Below are positions 25,762 to 34,736 of a DNA stretch of 44,742 bases, in pieces. A program made the translations under genes and the position numbers. Numbering within the stretch: the first letter of the stretch is position 1; each line of letters starts with the position of its first letter. The DNA comes from Terriglobia bacterium. GTDB taxonomy: Bacteria > Acidobacteriota > Terriglobia > Bryobacterales > Bryobacteraceae. The notes below the pieces were generated by a model. That model worked only from the letters and a program-made list of their open reading frames with translations. It was not told the DNA's origin and did not search any database. The stretch covers positions 1-44,742 of the forward strand of contig JAIQFL010000049.1 in the NCBI GenBank assembly GCA_020073365.1. Reading direction: 5' to 3'.

Positions 25762-28700
25762 TCAGAACTCAAATCGTAGCGCGAACGATCCCACGCGGTT
25801 GCCGCCGCTATCGGCGCCGCGCGCGGTGGTGGTGCGGCCAAAGCTGATGCTGGTGATGTTTGTGCTGGGATCGTTCAGGTTCACGTGGTTCAACACGTTG
25901 GTGAACGAGGCTTCGAATTTCAGCTTCTTCTTCTCGGCCAGCCGGAATTCCTTCGCCAAAGCGGTGTTCAGGTTGAAAGTTCCGGGACCGAGCAGGGTAC
26001 CCACGCCGGCATTGCCGAAGCGTCCGATGACGGTGGCGCAACTGTACTGGTTGGAGGCGCCGGGCGTGCGTCCCGGACAGACAAAGGCCGTGCGATCCCA
26101 GTAAAGGTCGGCTGTGGGGTTCGAAAGGAGCGGGCTGGTGCCGACGGCGTCGGGTCGCTGAGTTCCGCGGGAATCCCCGCCGGTGCCGGATGGGTCGCCG
26201 CCGCTCATGGTCGGGGTCAGGAAGGTGCCGGTCTGCATCAGCACAATCCCGCTGAAGCGCCAACCGCCCACAATGGCATCGGCAACGCCGTTCATGCTGT
26301 TGCCGATGCTACGTCCTCTCCCGAATGGCAATTCATACACCAGCGAAGTGACCCACCGCTGACGCCGCACCTGAGCCACGTTTCCGCGGTCGAGGCGACG
26401 ATTGAGCGAGTTGGTGACTCGGCCGCCGCCGGTGTCGCCCGACCACCCGGTAGGCGCGGGTCCGCCGGCATCGCTGAGGTCCTTGGCCCAGGTCCACGCG
26501 CTGTTCATGGTCAACCCGCTCTTTGTCTGGTGCCGGAATTCGGTCTGCATCGAGCTGTAGATGGCGTTGGCGCCGGTGTCCCGCGTGTAGATGCGCCCCC
26601 AATACGGGAAGGGACGGTCCGTGAGCGGACGCTGCGCATAGGGCGTGGTGGAGGGCTGCGGTTGGTTGAGGTCCGGCGCCCAGGGCAGTTGCACGGAGCG
26701 CAGCCCAATGTAAGAGATCCGCAGCCCGCTGTTCCATCCCAGGTCGCGTTCCACGCTCATGTTCCATTGCAGGGAGTAGGGGTCCTTGAAGTACGGATCG
26801 TTGGCCGTGCCGAAGTACGCCTGACCGTACGGCGTGGAGGTAACTCCCGTGCCGTTGGTGGAGGCCTGCGGCAGTCTGAACAAGGGCACGCCGTTCTGGA
26901 TATCGTTGCGGAACTCGCGCACGTCGGAACTGCTGATGCCCGTCAACGAATAGAACACGTCCCCCAAGATGGTCATGGTGAATCGTCCGAAGCCGCCGCG
27001 AATGACGGTCTTGGTGCCGCCAAACGGACGGTAGGCGAATCCCAAACGGGGATTGAAATCCTTCCATTGGGTGAAACGCAGCGTTCTCGGCCAGTCCGCC
27101 TTGTCGGATTGCAGGAAGGGTGTGCAGGGGATGCCATTCCAGGAAGGTCCGGGACACGCATTGATCGACTGGAGAAAGCCGGGAGCGGTAATATCCAGCG
27201 CCTGCTGGGTGTTGGGCACGATGACGCGGCCAGTGAGCGGGACCGAACGGTCGAAGTTGGTGATATCCGACCCCGTGTCCCAGAAGGGCGGATGCACTTC
27301 CCAGCGCAGCCCATATTCGAGGGTCAGATTGGAACTCACTTTGAAGCTGTCCTGGGCAAAGAAGCCGAAATGCCAGGCGATGCCGTCGTTATCCTGCTTC
27401 ACGGATGCGTACGAGGAGTCCCACGGGATACCCAGCAGGAAGTCGGCTACATCCGACCCGGAGTAGCGGCCATCGAAGGCGAAATTGCCGTAGTTGTCGC
27501 TGCCGGTGAAACTGAGGGCGGTTTGCGCCCGCAACCGGCGCGCGTCGCCGCCGAATTTCAACGTGTGCCGCCCCTTGACCCAGGTGAGGTTGTCATTCCA
27601 CTGGTAATTGTGGGAGAAGGTGAACCCAGCTTTGCCGTAGCCGAAATTCGAGGTCGCGCCGCCGAAGCTGAACGAGGGGAGGCCGTTGAAAGTAAGCGGC
27701 GGCATGTTGAGCAGGCCGAAGGTTCCGGTGATCGCCTTGCCGTCAAAGCCGTAAGAGGTTGCGCTGTTGCTGTTGCTGAGGCCGAACCGGAATTCGTTCA
27801 GCAGGTTGGTGGTGATGGTGTAATTGTGCGAGATCACCATGGTGCGGCTGTTGTTATAGGAGGTGCTCGGAGGCAGGGCGAAAGACAGGGGAGACGTTGT
27901 GTTCTGGTCCTTCCAGCTTAACCTTCCGAAGATCGACTGCTTGCTCGTCAGGATCTCGTCGATGCGGGCGTCGGTTTGCCAGGAAGTGGTCGGGTTCGCG
28001 GCGTTCGCCCGGTAGTTAGAGGACTGCTGAACCGTGGTGGGACCGAAGTTGACCGCCGGATAGAAGGCCAGCACCTTCTGGGTTACCGGATTGAGCTGCG
28101 AGGTGGGGATCTGGTTATTGGGGTACGCCACGCCGGTGGTCGGGTCCTTGACCGTGCCTTTCTCGTTGCTGAAATCCCCGGCGCGCTGGGCCGCGGTGGG
28201 TACGGTGAGTTGCAGACTTGCGCCGGTGCGGTACTGCATGTCTTCGAAGGTGACGAAGAAGAACGTACGGTTTCGGATCAAGCGCCCGCCGAGGTTGCCG
28301 CCAAAGTCATTGGCGGTCTTTTGCGGCTTGGACGTGGCTCCGAACGCTGTGGCATCGAATGCCCGGTTCTGAAGATATTCAAATAGCGCGCCATGGAACT
28401 CGTTGGCGCCACCGCGGGAGGTAGTGGTGATATCTCCTACCTGGGCGAATTCGGCGTTGTTGCCCACCGCCTGCACCTTCATCTCGGCAATCCCATCGGC
28501 CGAGGGAAACAGGTGGCTGAGAGGGCTGTTGGAGGCGGTACTGACGGTGGAAATCCCGTCCAGCGAGACTTCCGTTTGGGAAGGAAGGGCGCCCTGCACC
28601 GCGTAGCCGTAGCCATTGTCGCTCTGCACGCCTGGCTGGTAGGCCAGAACGCTGAGCGGGCTGGTGCTTCCCCTGCCGCGATAGTTGATGGGCAATTCCA

Positions 28701-29121
28701 GCACCTGCTGGGTCCCCAATGACGACGCGATGGTGGCCGTGTCCGTAGTGACCACGGCCGCTGTCCCCGAGACATTGACGGTTTCGGTTACCTGGCCCAG
28801 TTCCAGGACGATGTTGACGCGCAGCGTCTGTCGGGCCATCAACTCCAGCCCAGTGGTTCTGAATGTCTTGAATCCGCCTGCCTCGGCCGTCACCGTGTAG
28901 GTGCCGGCCTTCAGGTTCAGCGCCTCGAAGTTCCCCTGCGGGTCCGTCGAGACGTTGTGGGAGGTGTTCTCTCCCTGGTTGGTGATGACGATTTTAGCCT
29001 GGGGCACGACCGCGCCGCTCGCATCCGTTACCGTTCCCAAGATCGTGCCGAAGGTGGATTGCGCCGATAGCAACAAGGGCGCCGTTAGCAGCAAAGCTGC
29101 AATTCTCCAATGTTTGTGCAT
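25762..29121 (-). CDS. Oar-like TonB-dependent outer-membrane receptor
   Basis: I start at the ATG at 29121 (1,119 residues) with AGGGG 9 bases upstream and a signal peptide (about 1-21, ending LLLSAQ). A carboxypeptidase-regulatory-like domain follows (about 25-105: GTVTDASGAVVPQAKIVITN, GNFEALNLKAGTYTVTAEAG), then a plug (about 110-230) and a large beta-barrel ending in FALRFEF with a terminal phenylalanine. No TonB box is obvious. Such receptors are the main outer-membrane uptake or adhesion proteins in Acidobacteriota. A sigma-70-like promoter lies 68-96 bases upstream. The gene ends 4 bases before the glutamine-synthetase-like start, so it probably imports the compound that the downstream enzymes process. 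The ligand is unknown. Confidence 0.9.
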   Translation of the reverse strand: MHKHWRIAALLLTAPLLLSAQSTFGTILGTVTDASGAVVPQAKIVITNQGENTSHNVSTDPQGNFEALNLKAGTYTVTAEAGGFKTFRTTGLELMARQTLRVNIVLELGQVTETVNVSGTAAVVTTDTATIASSLGTQQVLELPINYRGRGSTSPLSVLAYQPGVQSDNGYGYAVQGALPSQTEVSLDGISTVSTASNSPLSHLFPSADGIAEMKVQAVGNNAEFAQVGDITTTSRGGANEFHGALFEYLQNRAFDATAFGATSKPQKTANDFGGNLGGRLIRNRTFFFVTFEDMQYRTGASLQLTVPTAAQRAGDFSNEKGTVKDPTTGVAYPNNQIPTSQLNPVTQKVLAFYPAVNFGPTTVQQSSNYRANAANPTTSWQTDARIDEILTSKQSIFGRLSWKDQNTTSPLSFALPPSTSYNNSRTMVISHNYTITTNLLNEFRFGLSNSNSATSYGFDGKAITGTFGLLNMPPLTFNGLPSFSFGGATSNFGYGKAGFTFSHNYQWNDNLTWVKGRHTLKFGGDARRLRAQTALSFTGSDNYGNFAFDGRYSGSDVADFLLGIPWDSSYASVKQDNDGIAWHFGFFAQDSFKVSSNLTLEYGLRWEVHPPFWDTGSDITNFDRSVPLTGRVIVPNTQQALDITAPGFLQSINACPGPSWNGIPCTPFLQSDKADWPRTLRFTQWKDFNPRLGFAYRPFGGTKTVIRGGFGRFTMTILGDVFYSLTGISSSDVREFRNDIQNGVPLFRLPQASTNGTGVTSTPYGQAYFGTANDPYFKDPYSLQWNMSVERDLGWNSGLRISYIGLRSVQLPWAPDLNQPQPSTTPYAQRPLTDRPFPYWGRIYTRDTGANAIYSSMQTEFRHQTKSGLTMNSAWTWAKDLSDAGGPAPTGWSGDTGGGRVTNSLNRRLDRGNVAQVRRQRWVTSLVYELPFGRGRSIGNSMNGVADAIVGGWRFSGIVLMQTGTFLTPTMSGGDPSGTGGDSRGTQRPDAVGTSPLLSNPTADLYWDRTAFVCPGRTPGASNQYSCATVIGRFGNAGVGTLLGPGTFNLNTALAKEFRLAEKKKLKFEASFTNVLNHVNLNDPSTNITSISFGRTTTARGADSGGNRVGSFALRFEF

Positions 29122-29188
29122 GGTTACTGACCCCTTTCGTTGTCGCCTAAATCGCGGTTGCAAATCGAAACTGGTATGGCTCAGATCA

Positions 29189-29217
29189 ACTATACGCCAC
29201 ACCCTCCTGTGTTACAA
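29189..29217 (-). promoter_or_regulatory. Sigma-70-like promoter for the TonB receptor operon
   Basis: Read on the minus strand, TTGTAA (29217-29212) and TATAGT (29194-29189) are separated by exactly 17 bases, matching 4/6 and 5/6 of the consensus. Transcription would start near 29182, giving a leader of about 60 bases before the receptor ATG at 29121. On the plus strand, TACAAT (29213-29218) overlaps the same DNA and could be the -10 of the divergent operon, though it lacks a good -35. The two transcripts may therefore compete or be coregulated. Confidence 0.55.
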
Positions 29218-29259
29218 TGGCGCTCCGCTTGCTAAAGCCCAGCCGGGCCGAAAGGTGCG

Positions 29260-30051
29260 ATGCCTCGAGTTAGAGTCGTCTCCTTTGATCTCTGGGACAC
29301 GGTGTTTATCGATGACTCCGACGAACCCAAGCGATCCCGGCAGGGCCTTGCGCCCAAAAGGGTCGAACGCCGGGATCTGGTACAGCATTTTCTGGCTCGT
29401 CATGCTCCGGTGGAGCGGGCGCTGGTGGACTGCGCCTATGACACCGCCGACGCGGCCTTCCGGCAGGTATGGCACAACCAGTACGTCACATGGCCGGTAG
29501 AGGTGCGGCTGCGCATGGTGCTGGCCGGTTTGGACCGCGAATTGCCGGAAGGCGAGTTCCGGGAGCTGGTACGGATGCATGAGGACATGGAACTGGGTGT
29601 GCGTCCCGACCTCGTACCGGGAGCCGCGGAGGCCGTTAGGTTGCTCCACCAGGGATACACTCTGGCGGTGGTGTCGGACGCCATTTTCTCGCCCGGCCGC
29701 GCCCTGCGCGAGCTGCTGGCGGGGTACGGCTTGATGGATCTCTTTTCGGCTTTCGTCTTCTCCGACGAGGTTGGCCGCTCGAAACCCGCCCCGGAGATGT
29801 TCCTGCGCGCCGCGGAGCTGGCGGGGTGCCGTGCCGAAGAGATCGTTCACGTCGGCGACCGCGAACACAACGATATTGCAGGCGCCAAAGACGCGGGCGC
29901 GCGGGCGGTGCTGATGACGGCGGCCGTTGACCGCGGCAGCGCCCACACTCGCGCCGATGCCGTGTGCCGGAATTTTGCGCAACTTCCTGAAATCATCGGG
30001 GCGCTCGATGGAGACACTTATGCCATCCACACTTCGGTTTCTGATCATTGA
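29260..30051 (+). CDS. HAD-superfamily hydrolase (probable phosphatase)
   Basis: A 263-residue cytoplasmic HAD subfamily I protein. Motif I is FDLWDTVF with nucleophile D10 and acid/base D13; motif II is VVSDA; motif III uses the lysine in RSKPAPEMF; motif IV is HVGDREHNDIAGA. A long helical cap (about 20-115) places it with the dehalogenase/phosphoglycolate-phosphatase type. It is the first gene of the plus-strand operon and its end overlaps the amidotransferase start by 32 bases. Substrates of this class are small phosphorylated metabolites; with an OPA-type transporter at the other end of the operon, a phosphorylated precursor of the pathway substrate is a reasonable but unproven idea. Confidence 0.88.
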   Translation: MPRVRVVSFDLWDTVFIDDSDEPKRSRQGLAPKRVERRDLVQHFLARHAPVERALVDCAYDTADAAFRQVWHNQYVTWPVEVRLRMVLAGLDRELPEGEFRELVRMHEDMELGVRPDLVPGAAEAVRLLHQGYTLAVVSDAIFSPGRALRELLAGYGLMDLFSAFVFSDEVGRSKPAPEMFLRAAELAGCRAEEIVHVGDREHNDIAGAKDAGARAVLMTAAVDRGSAHTRADAVCRNFAQLPEIIGALDGDTYAIHTSVSDH

Positions 30052-30880
30052 CGGCTACCCGAAAGCCAGCCGCGACGACTTCGACGTGGTGGGGATGAAG
30101 CACGCCTGGCTGCTGTACGCCGAGATGCTGAACAAATATCTGCCCGAGGCGGAGTACTGCCTGTGGCTGCCGAGCGACAACCCTATACCTCCGGACGGGT
30201 TGGGACCGGAACACTACCAGGGGATCCTTTGGACCGGCTGCAATCTTACCATCTACCATCTGGACAATCCCTGCGTGACCCGCCAGATCGACTACGCCAA
30301 AAATAGCTACGAGGCCGGCACTCCGGGGTTCGGCACATGCTGGGGGTTGCAAATGGCGGCCGTGGCGGCGGGCGGCGAGGTGCGGGCCAATCCGCGGGGG
30401 CGCGAGATGGGACTCGCGCGCAAAATCCGGCTTACTGAAGAGGGGTTGCACCATCCCATGCTGGAAGGGAAGCCTCCGGTGTATACCGGCTTCATCAGCC
30501 ATCTGGACGAGGTGACGCAACTCCCGCCGGGAGGCACGCTGCTGGCCACCAACGATTTCACGCATGTCCAGGCTCTCGAGGTGAAGCACCAGAAGGGGAC
30601 TTTCTGGGCCACCCAGTATCATCCGGAGTACGATTTGCATGAGGTGGCGCGCCTGATTATGGCGCGGGAGCCCAGACTGATCCGGGAAGGTTTCTTTGAG
30701 ACGCACGAAGACCTGGTCGGGTACGTAGAGAAGCTGGAAGCGCTGGCCCGCGATCCGGCGCGGAAAGATCTGCGCTGGCAGCTCGACATTGACGACGACG
30801 TGCTTTCGGACCAGGTGCGCCAGATCGAGTTCCGTAGCTGGATCGACAAACTGGTGCTGCCGCTGGCGGCAGGAAAGTAG
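30020..30880 (+). CDS. Class I glutamine amidotransferase-like (gamma-glutamyl hydrolase type) protein
   Basis: I start at ATG 30020 (286 residues), which has GGAG 8 bases upstream; ATG 30008 is an alternative. The catalytic triad is visible: C107 in GFGTCWGLQM, H201 and E203 in QYHPEYD. It resembles the stand-alone GMP-synthase-like GATase domain group, which includes plant gamma-glutamyl peptidases, and no synthetase domain is attached. A free hydrolase of gamma-glutamyl bonds is therefore likely. In a gamma-glutamylation pathway this step (as PuuD does for polyamines) would release glutamate and the oxidised amine product. It overlaps the HAD gene and abuts the alcohol dehydrogenase gene, so coupling is tight. 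The C-terminal 70 residues are a helical extension. Confidence 0.87.
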   Translation: MPSTLRFLIIDGYPKASRDDFDVVGMKHAWLLYAEMLNKYLPEAEYCLWLPSDNPIPPDGLGPEHYQGILWTGCNLTIYHLDNPCVTRQIDYAKNSYEAGTPGFGTCWGLQMAAVAAGGEVRANPRGREMGLARKIRLTEEGLHHPMLEGKPPVYTGFISHLDEVTQLPPGGTLLATNDFTHVQALEVKHQKGTFWATQYHPEYDLHEVARLIMAREPRLIREGFFETHEDLVGYVEKLEALARDPARKDLRWQLDIDDDVLSDQVRQIEFRSWIDKLVLPLAAGK

Positions 30881-32053
30881 TTGACTATGTTCGACGAGAT
30901 CACCACATTTTCCTTTCCCACGAAAATTCTGTTCGGATGCGGGGCTGTGCGGCGTCTTCCGGCCTGCCTCGAAGAAACCGGGATTCACAAGCCGCTGGTT
31001 GTCACCGATCCGGGCGTGCGCGCCACCCCGGCGTTCACCGCCGTCGCGTCTGCGCTGGCGGAAGCCGGTTTGCCATTCGAGGTCTTCTGCGGCGTGCACG
31101 GCAACCCCATCGAAGAGGACGTGCTCGAATCGGCCGGACTCTACCGCTCCGCCGGTTGCGACGGGGCCATCGGGCTGGGCGGCGGGAGCGCCCTGGACGT
31201 TTCCAAAGCGGTGGTGGTCATGGCGCGGCATGAGGGCGCCCTGACCGAACTCGAATGGCAGGCCGGCGGCTTGGAGCGGATGACCGGGCCGTACGACCCC
31301 ATCATCGCGATTCCGACCACCTCCGGAACCGGCAGCGAGGTGGGGCGAGCCTCTGTGATCACCTCGCACAAGCTGGGGCGAAAGATCATCATCTTCAGCC
31401 CGTGGCTGATGCCCAAGCGCGCCATTCTCGACCCGGAACTGACCGTAGGGCTGCCGCCATTCCTCACGGCGGCGACCGGCATGGACGCCTTCACTCACTG
31501 CCTGGAGAGCCTGACGTGCCCGGTATTCCATCCGCTGTGCGACGCCATCGCCATCCACGGGCTGGAACTGGCGATCCGTTACCTCGAGCGGGCCACCCGC
31601 AACGGCAAGGATATCGAGGCACGGGGAAATATGCAGGTGGCGGCGACCATGGGAGCGATTGCCTTCCAGAAGGACCTGGGTGCGACGCACTCTCTGGCGC
31701 ACCCCCTCTCGACGGAATTCGGTCTGAATCACGGACTGGCCAATGCCTTGTGCCTGCCCGCGGTGATGCGCTTCAACCTGGCGCCGGCGGCCAGTCACTA
31801 CGCCCGGCTGGCGGGTCTGTTCGGCGTACCCACGCACCAGATGATGGAGATCGATGCCGCGGCAAAGTCGGTGGCGGAGGTCGAATCGATGATCGGGCGC
31901 ATTGGAATCACGCCCGGCCTGAGGAACCACAAGGTGCCCCGGGAGAGTCTCGGCCCGCTCTCCGCCAAGGCGTTTGAGGATTCCTGTCACCGAACCAATA
32001 TCCGGCCCTGCACCGAGGACGATCTGTTGCGGCTCTATGAGGAGAGCTGGTGA
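30881..32053 (+). CDS. Iron-containing (type III) alcohol dehydrogenase
   Basis: A 390-residue enzyme with GGGSALDVSKAV (nucleotide-binding, about 100-111), TTSGTGSEVGRASVI (146-160) and metal ligands D202, H206, H270 and H284, spaced as in FucO (D196, H200, H263, H277). It should oxidise a primary alcohol to an aldehyde, or the reverse, with NAD(P). Two starts compete: TTG 30881 directly after the previous stop, 7 bases from AGGA, and ATG 30887, 13 bases from AGGA; I list TTG because of spacing. In the operon context it probably oxidises the alcohol end of a gamma-glutamylated amino alcohol, passing the aldehyde to the next enzyme. Phosphonate-type Fe-ADHs are an alternative, but no PEP mutase is nearby. 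Confidence 0.92.
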   Translation: MTMFDEITTFSFPTKILFGCGAVRRLPACLEETGIHKPLVVTDPGVRATPAFTAVASALAEAGLPFEVFCGVHGNPIEEDVLESAGLYRSAGCDGAIGLGGGSALDVSKAVVVMARHEGALTELEWQAGGLERMTGPYDPIIAIPTTSGTGSEVGRASVITSHKLGRKIIIFSPWLMPKRAILDPELTVGLPPFLTAATGMDAFTHCLESLTCPVFHPLCDAIAIHGLELAIRYLERATRNGKDIEARGNMQVAATMGAIAFQKDLGATHSLAHPLSTEFGLNHGLANALCLPAVMRFNLAPAASHYARLAGLFGVPTHQMMEIDAAAKSVAEVESMIGRIGITPGLRNHKVPRESLGPLSAKAFEDSCHRTNIRPCTEDDLLRLYEESW

Positions 32054-32063
32054 GGAGAGACGT

Positions 32064-33458
32064 ATGAGCGAAACATCCGTTTACAACCTGATCAATCCGG
32101 CCAACGAGACGGTCTTTCGCAGCATCGAGCCAACGCCGGAGGCGGAGTTGGAATCGATACTCCGCCGCATGCGTGCCGCGCAGCAACGGTGGCGCGAGGT
32201 CCCCGTCGAGGAGCGAGCGGACATCTGCCGCCAATTCATCGATGCCTTCCGGTCCATGAAGGAGCCGGTCGCCCTGGACATCACGCGCCAGATGGGAAAG
32301 CCCGTGGGCCAGGCGCGCCACGAGGTAGACACCATGCTGGACCGCGCCCAGACCATGGTGCGGCTGGCCCCTGGTTCGTTGCAGGACGACATGCTCCCGC
32401 CGAAGGAGGGATTCCACCGGTTCATCCGGCACGAGCCGCTGGGGATCGTGCTCGACATTCCTGCCTGGAATTACCCGCTGCTGATCGCGGTGAACGTGGT
32501 GGTCCCCGCTCTTCTGGCAGGCAATGCGGTGCTGATCAAGCACGCGCGCCTGACGCCGTTGTGCGGGGATGCGTTCGCGGAAGCTTTCCGCAAGACCAGC
32601 CTGCCGCCGGACCTGATAGCTTCCATTCATGTGAGCCACCCCACCATCCGCAAGCTGATTGACACGCGCGCGGTGGATTTCATTTCGTTCACCGGCTCGG
32701 TGGAGGGCGGCCGCCAGGTATATCAGGAAGCATCCACCCAGTTGCTCGACATGGGCCTCGAGCTCGGCGGCAAAGATCCCGCCCTGGTTTGCGAGGACGC
32801 GAATTTCGACTTCGCGGCGGCCAACCTGGTGGACGGCGCCTTCTACAATGCCGGGCAGAGTTGCTGCGCCATCGAGCGCATCTACGTGATGCGGCCCCTG
32901 TTTTCGCGGTTCGTCGATGCCTATGTGGCCGAAGTGGAGAAGTACAAGGTAGGAGACCCGGAGGATGAATCGACAACCATGGGGCCGCTGGCGCAGCGCA
33001 AGGCGGTGGACTTCATGGAGTTCCAGGTGGGCCAGGCGGTCAGCCGGGGCGCCAGGGTGCTGACGGGCGGCCGGCGGCTGCCCGGTCCCGGGTATTATTT
33101 CCAGCCCACGGTGCTGGTGGATGTCGATCACAGCATGAGCGTGATGATGGAGGAAAGCTTTGGGCCAGTGATCGGAATCATGCCGGTGGACACGGAGGAG
33201 GAAGCCATCCGGCTGATGAACGACAGCCCGTACGGCCTGACAGGTTCCATCTGGACCGAAGATATGGCGCGGGGCGAGAAACTGGCGCACCGGACGGCGG
33301 CCGGCACGGTCTACGTGAACCGCTGCGACTACCTGGATCCGGAGCTGGCGTGGGTGGGCATTAAGGACAGCGGACATGGCTGCACGCTCTCGCACCTGGG
33401 GTTTCAATACCTGACGCGCCCCAAGAGCTTCCACCTGCGGACGCGGACGGCCAACTGA
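32064..33458 (+). CDS. NAD(P)-dependent aldehyde dehydrogenase
   Basis: I use ATG 32064 (464 residues), 10 bases after the alcohol dehydrogenase stop, with AGGAGAG 4 bases upstream. Catalytic elements are complete: N136 in PAWNYPLL, the general base E233 in LELGGKDPAL and the nucleophile C267 in FYNAGQSCCAIER, followed by EESFGPVIG. Length and motifs fit the succinate-semialdehyde / gamma-aminobutyraldehyde (PuuC, GabD-like) branch. It should oxidise the aldehyde made by the preceding dehydrogenase to a carboxylate. The next gene starts directly at its stop codon. Confidence 0.92.
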   Translation: MSETSVYNLINPANETVFRSIEPTPEAELESILRRMRAAQQRWREVPVEERADICRQFIDAFRSMKEPVALDITRQMGKPVGQARHEVDTMLDRAQTMVRLAPGSLQDDMLPPKEGFHRFIRHEPLGIVLDIPAWNYPLLIAVNVVVPALLAGNAVLIKHARLTPLCGDAFAEAFRKTSLPPDLIASIHVSHPTIRKLIDTRAVDFISFTGSVEGGRQVYQEASTQLLDMGLELGGKDPALVCEDANFDFAAANLVDGAFYNAGQSCCAIERIYVMRPLFSRFVDAYVAEVEKYKVGDPEDESTTMGPLAQRKAVDFMEFQVGQAVSRGARVLTGGRRLPGPGYYFQPTVLVDVDHSMSVMMEESFGPVIGIMPVDTEEEAIRLMNDSPYGLTGSIWTEDMARGEKLAHRTAAGTVYVNRCDYLDPELAWVGIKDSGHGCTLSHLGFQYLTRPKSFHLRTRTAN

Positions 33459-34736
33459 ATGGAGCAGGAGAAGAGCCTCGACCGGGCTTATCGGCCGTGG
33501 CAGATCCGTATTTTCTCGGCCACGTGGCTCGCCTACGCGGGCTACTACTTCTGCCGGAAGCCGTTCTACGTGGTCAAGGCCGACATGTCGGGCGCGCTCG
33601 GCTTGTCTACCATCCAGCTTGGCCACCTGGGGACTGCCTACCTGGCCGCCTACGCCGCCGGGCAGTTTTCGAGCGCCTACTTCGGGAAGAAGCTGGGGCC
33701 AAAACTCCTGCTGATCGCGGGCATGGGGATTTCGGCCGCCTGCAATTTCGTCTTCGGCGCCGCCAACGGCTTCTGGACGCTCATGCTTTTCCTGGCGATC
33801 AACGGCCTGGCGCAGGGGACGGGCTGGCCGGGTTGCATCGGGAGCCTGGCGTTCTGGTTCCGCAGGGAGCAGCGGGGCAGCATCCTGGGGGTCTGGTCCA
33901 CCTGCTACCAACTGGGCTCGCTGGTCTCGACCTCATTTGCCGCTTACATGCTGGGGCGCGCGGGATGGCGGTGGTCCTATTTCGGGAGCGCGCTGGTGCT
34001 GCTGGTGATCTGGGCCGTGGTGCTGCTTCTCCACCCGAACCGGCCGGAGAGCGTGGGGCTGCCGCCGTTGGGCGACGAGGCGGAGAGTGCCGCGCCCACA
34101 GGCAAGGCGGAGAAGGCTGAGGGGCTCGGCTGGACTCCCGACGTAATCGGCAGCGTCCTGACCATGGGGGTCATTTACTTCACCATCAAGTTCCTGCGAT
34201 ACGCGCTGTGGAGCTGGGCGCCTTTCTTCCTGCGGCAGAATTTCGGGCTCTCGGGTGACCGGGCGGGCTACCTGTCAACCGTATTCGAGCTCTGCGGATT
34301 CTTCGGGGTGATCGCTTCCGGGGTGGCTTCCGACAAACTCTTCCACGGGCGCCGCGCGTTTATTGCGTTCGCCATGCTGGCCATGATGACGCTCTCGTTC
34401 GTGCTCATGGCGACCATGGGTGCAACCAGCGTGGTGTTCTTTACCGTCTCGATGGGTTTGGCGGGGTTCATGCTCTTCGGCCCCGATGCGTTGCTCTCGG
34501 GAGTGGGGGCCATCGACGTTGGATCGAAGCGCGGCGCGTTGGCGGCCGCCGGGATCATCAATGGGATAGGGTCGATCGGCCCCATTTTCCAGGAAGAGAT
34601 CATCGGCTGGATGTACAAGGCTTTCGGGCACCGGCTGTTTCCCATCCTGGCGATGCTGGTGTGCATGGCGGCCGCGGGCACCTTCGTGACCTTTCTGCTT
34701 TGGCTGCGGGCGCGAAGGGGGAAAGTGAACCTGTAA
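33459..34736 (+). CDS. MFS transporter of the OPA (organophosphate:phosphate antiporter) type
   Basis: A 425-residue membrane protein with 12 predicted helices and a central loop near residues 200-225. The N-terminus YAGYYFCRKPFYVVKADM matches the R-K-P/N-F signature region of GlpT, UhpT and UhpC proteins, and NGLAQGTGWPGCI is the conserved helix-4 segment. The start is immediately after the aldehyde dehydrogenase stop. OPA carriers usually exchange phosphorylated small molecules for phosphate, so the operon's substrate might be a phosphorylated compound cleaved by the HAD protein. Some family members transport other anions, so this is only suggestive. It is the last gene of the plus-strand operon; no clear terminator was found after it. 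Confidence 0.9.
   Translation: MEQEKSLDRAYRPWQIRIFSATWLAYAGYYFCRKPFYVVKADMSGALGLSTIQLGHLGTAYLAAYAAGQFSSAYFGKKLGPKLLLIAGMGISAACNFVFGAANGFWTLMLFLAINGLAQGTGWPGCIGSLAFWFRREQRGSILGVWSTCYQLGSLVSTSFAAYMLGRAGWRWSYFGSALVLLVIWAVVLLLHPNRPESVGLPPLGDEAESAAPTGKAEKAEGLGWTPDVIGSVLTMGVIYFTIKFLRYALWSWAPFFLRQNFGLSGDRAGYLSTVFELCGFFGVIASGVASDKLFHGRRAFIAFAMLAMMTLSFVLMATMGATSVVFFTVSMGLAGFMLFGPDALLSGVGAIDVGSKRGALAAAGIINGIGSIGPIFQEEIIGWMYKAFGHRLFPILAMLVCMAAAGTFVTFLLWLRARRGKVNL

Noticed and set aside
29993..33911. Two long minus-strand open frames of over 660 codons opposite the dehydrogenases
   Set aside because: Both are high-GC antisense shadows, rich in Arg, His and Gln, with no motif, while the plus strand has complete enzymes.
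29260..34736. Phosphonate biosynthesis or breakdown operon
   Set aside because: Fe-ADH, HAD and ALDH occur in such pathways, but no PEP mutase, PhnW transaminase or C-P lyase gene is present, and the GS-like and GATase genes fit gamma-glutamylation better.
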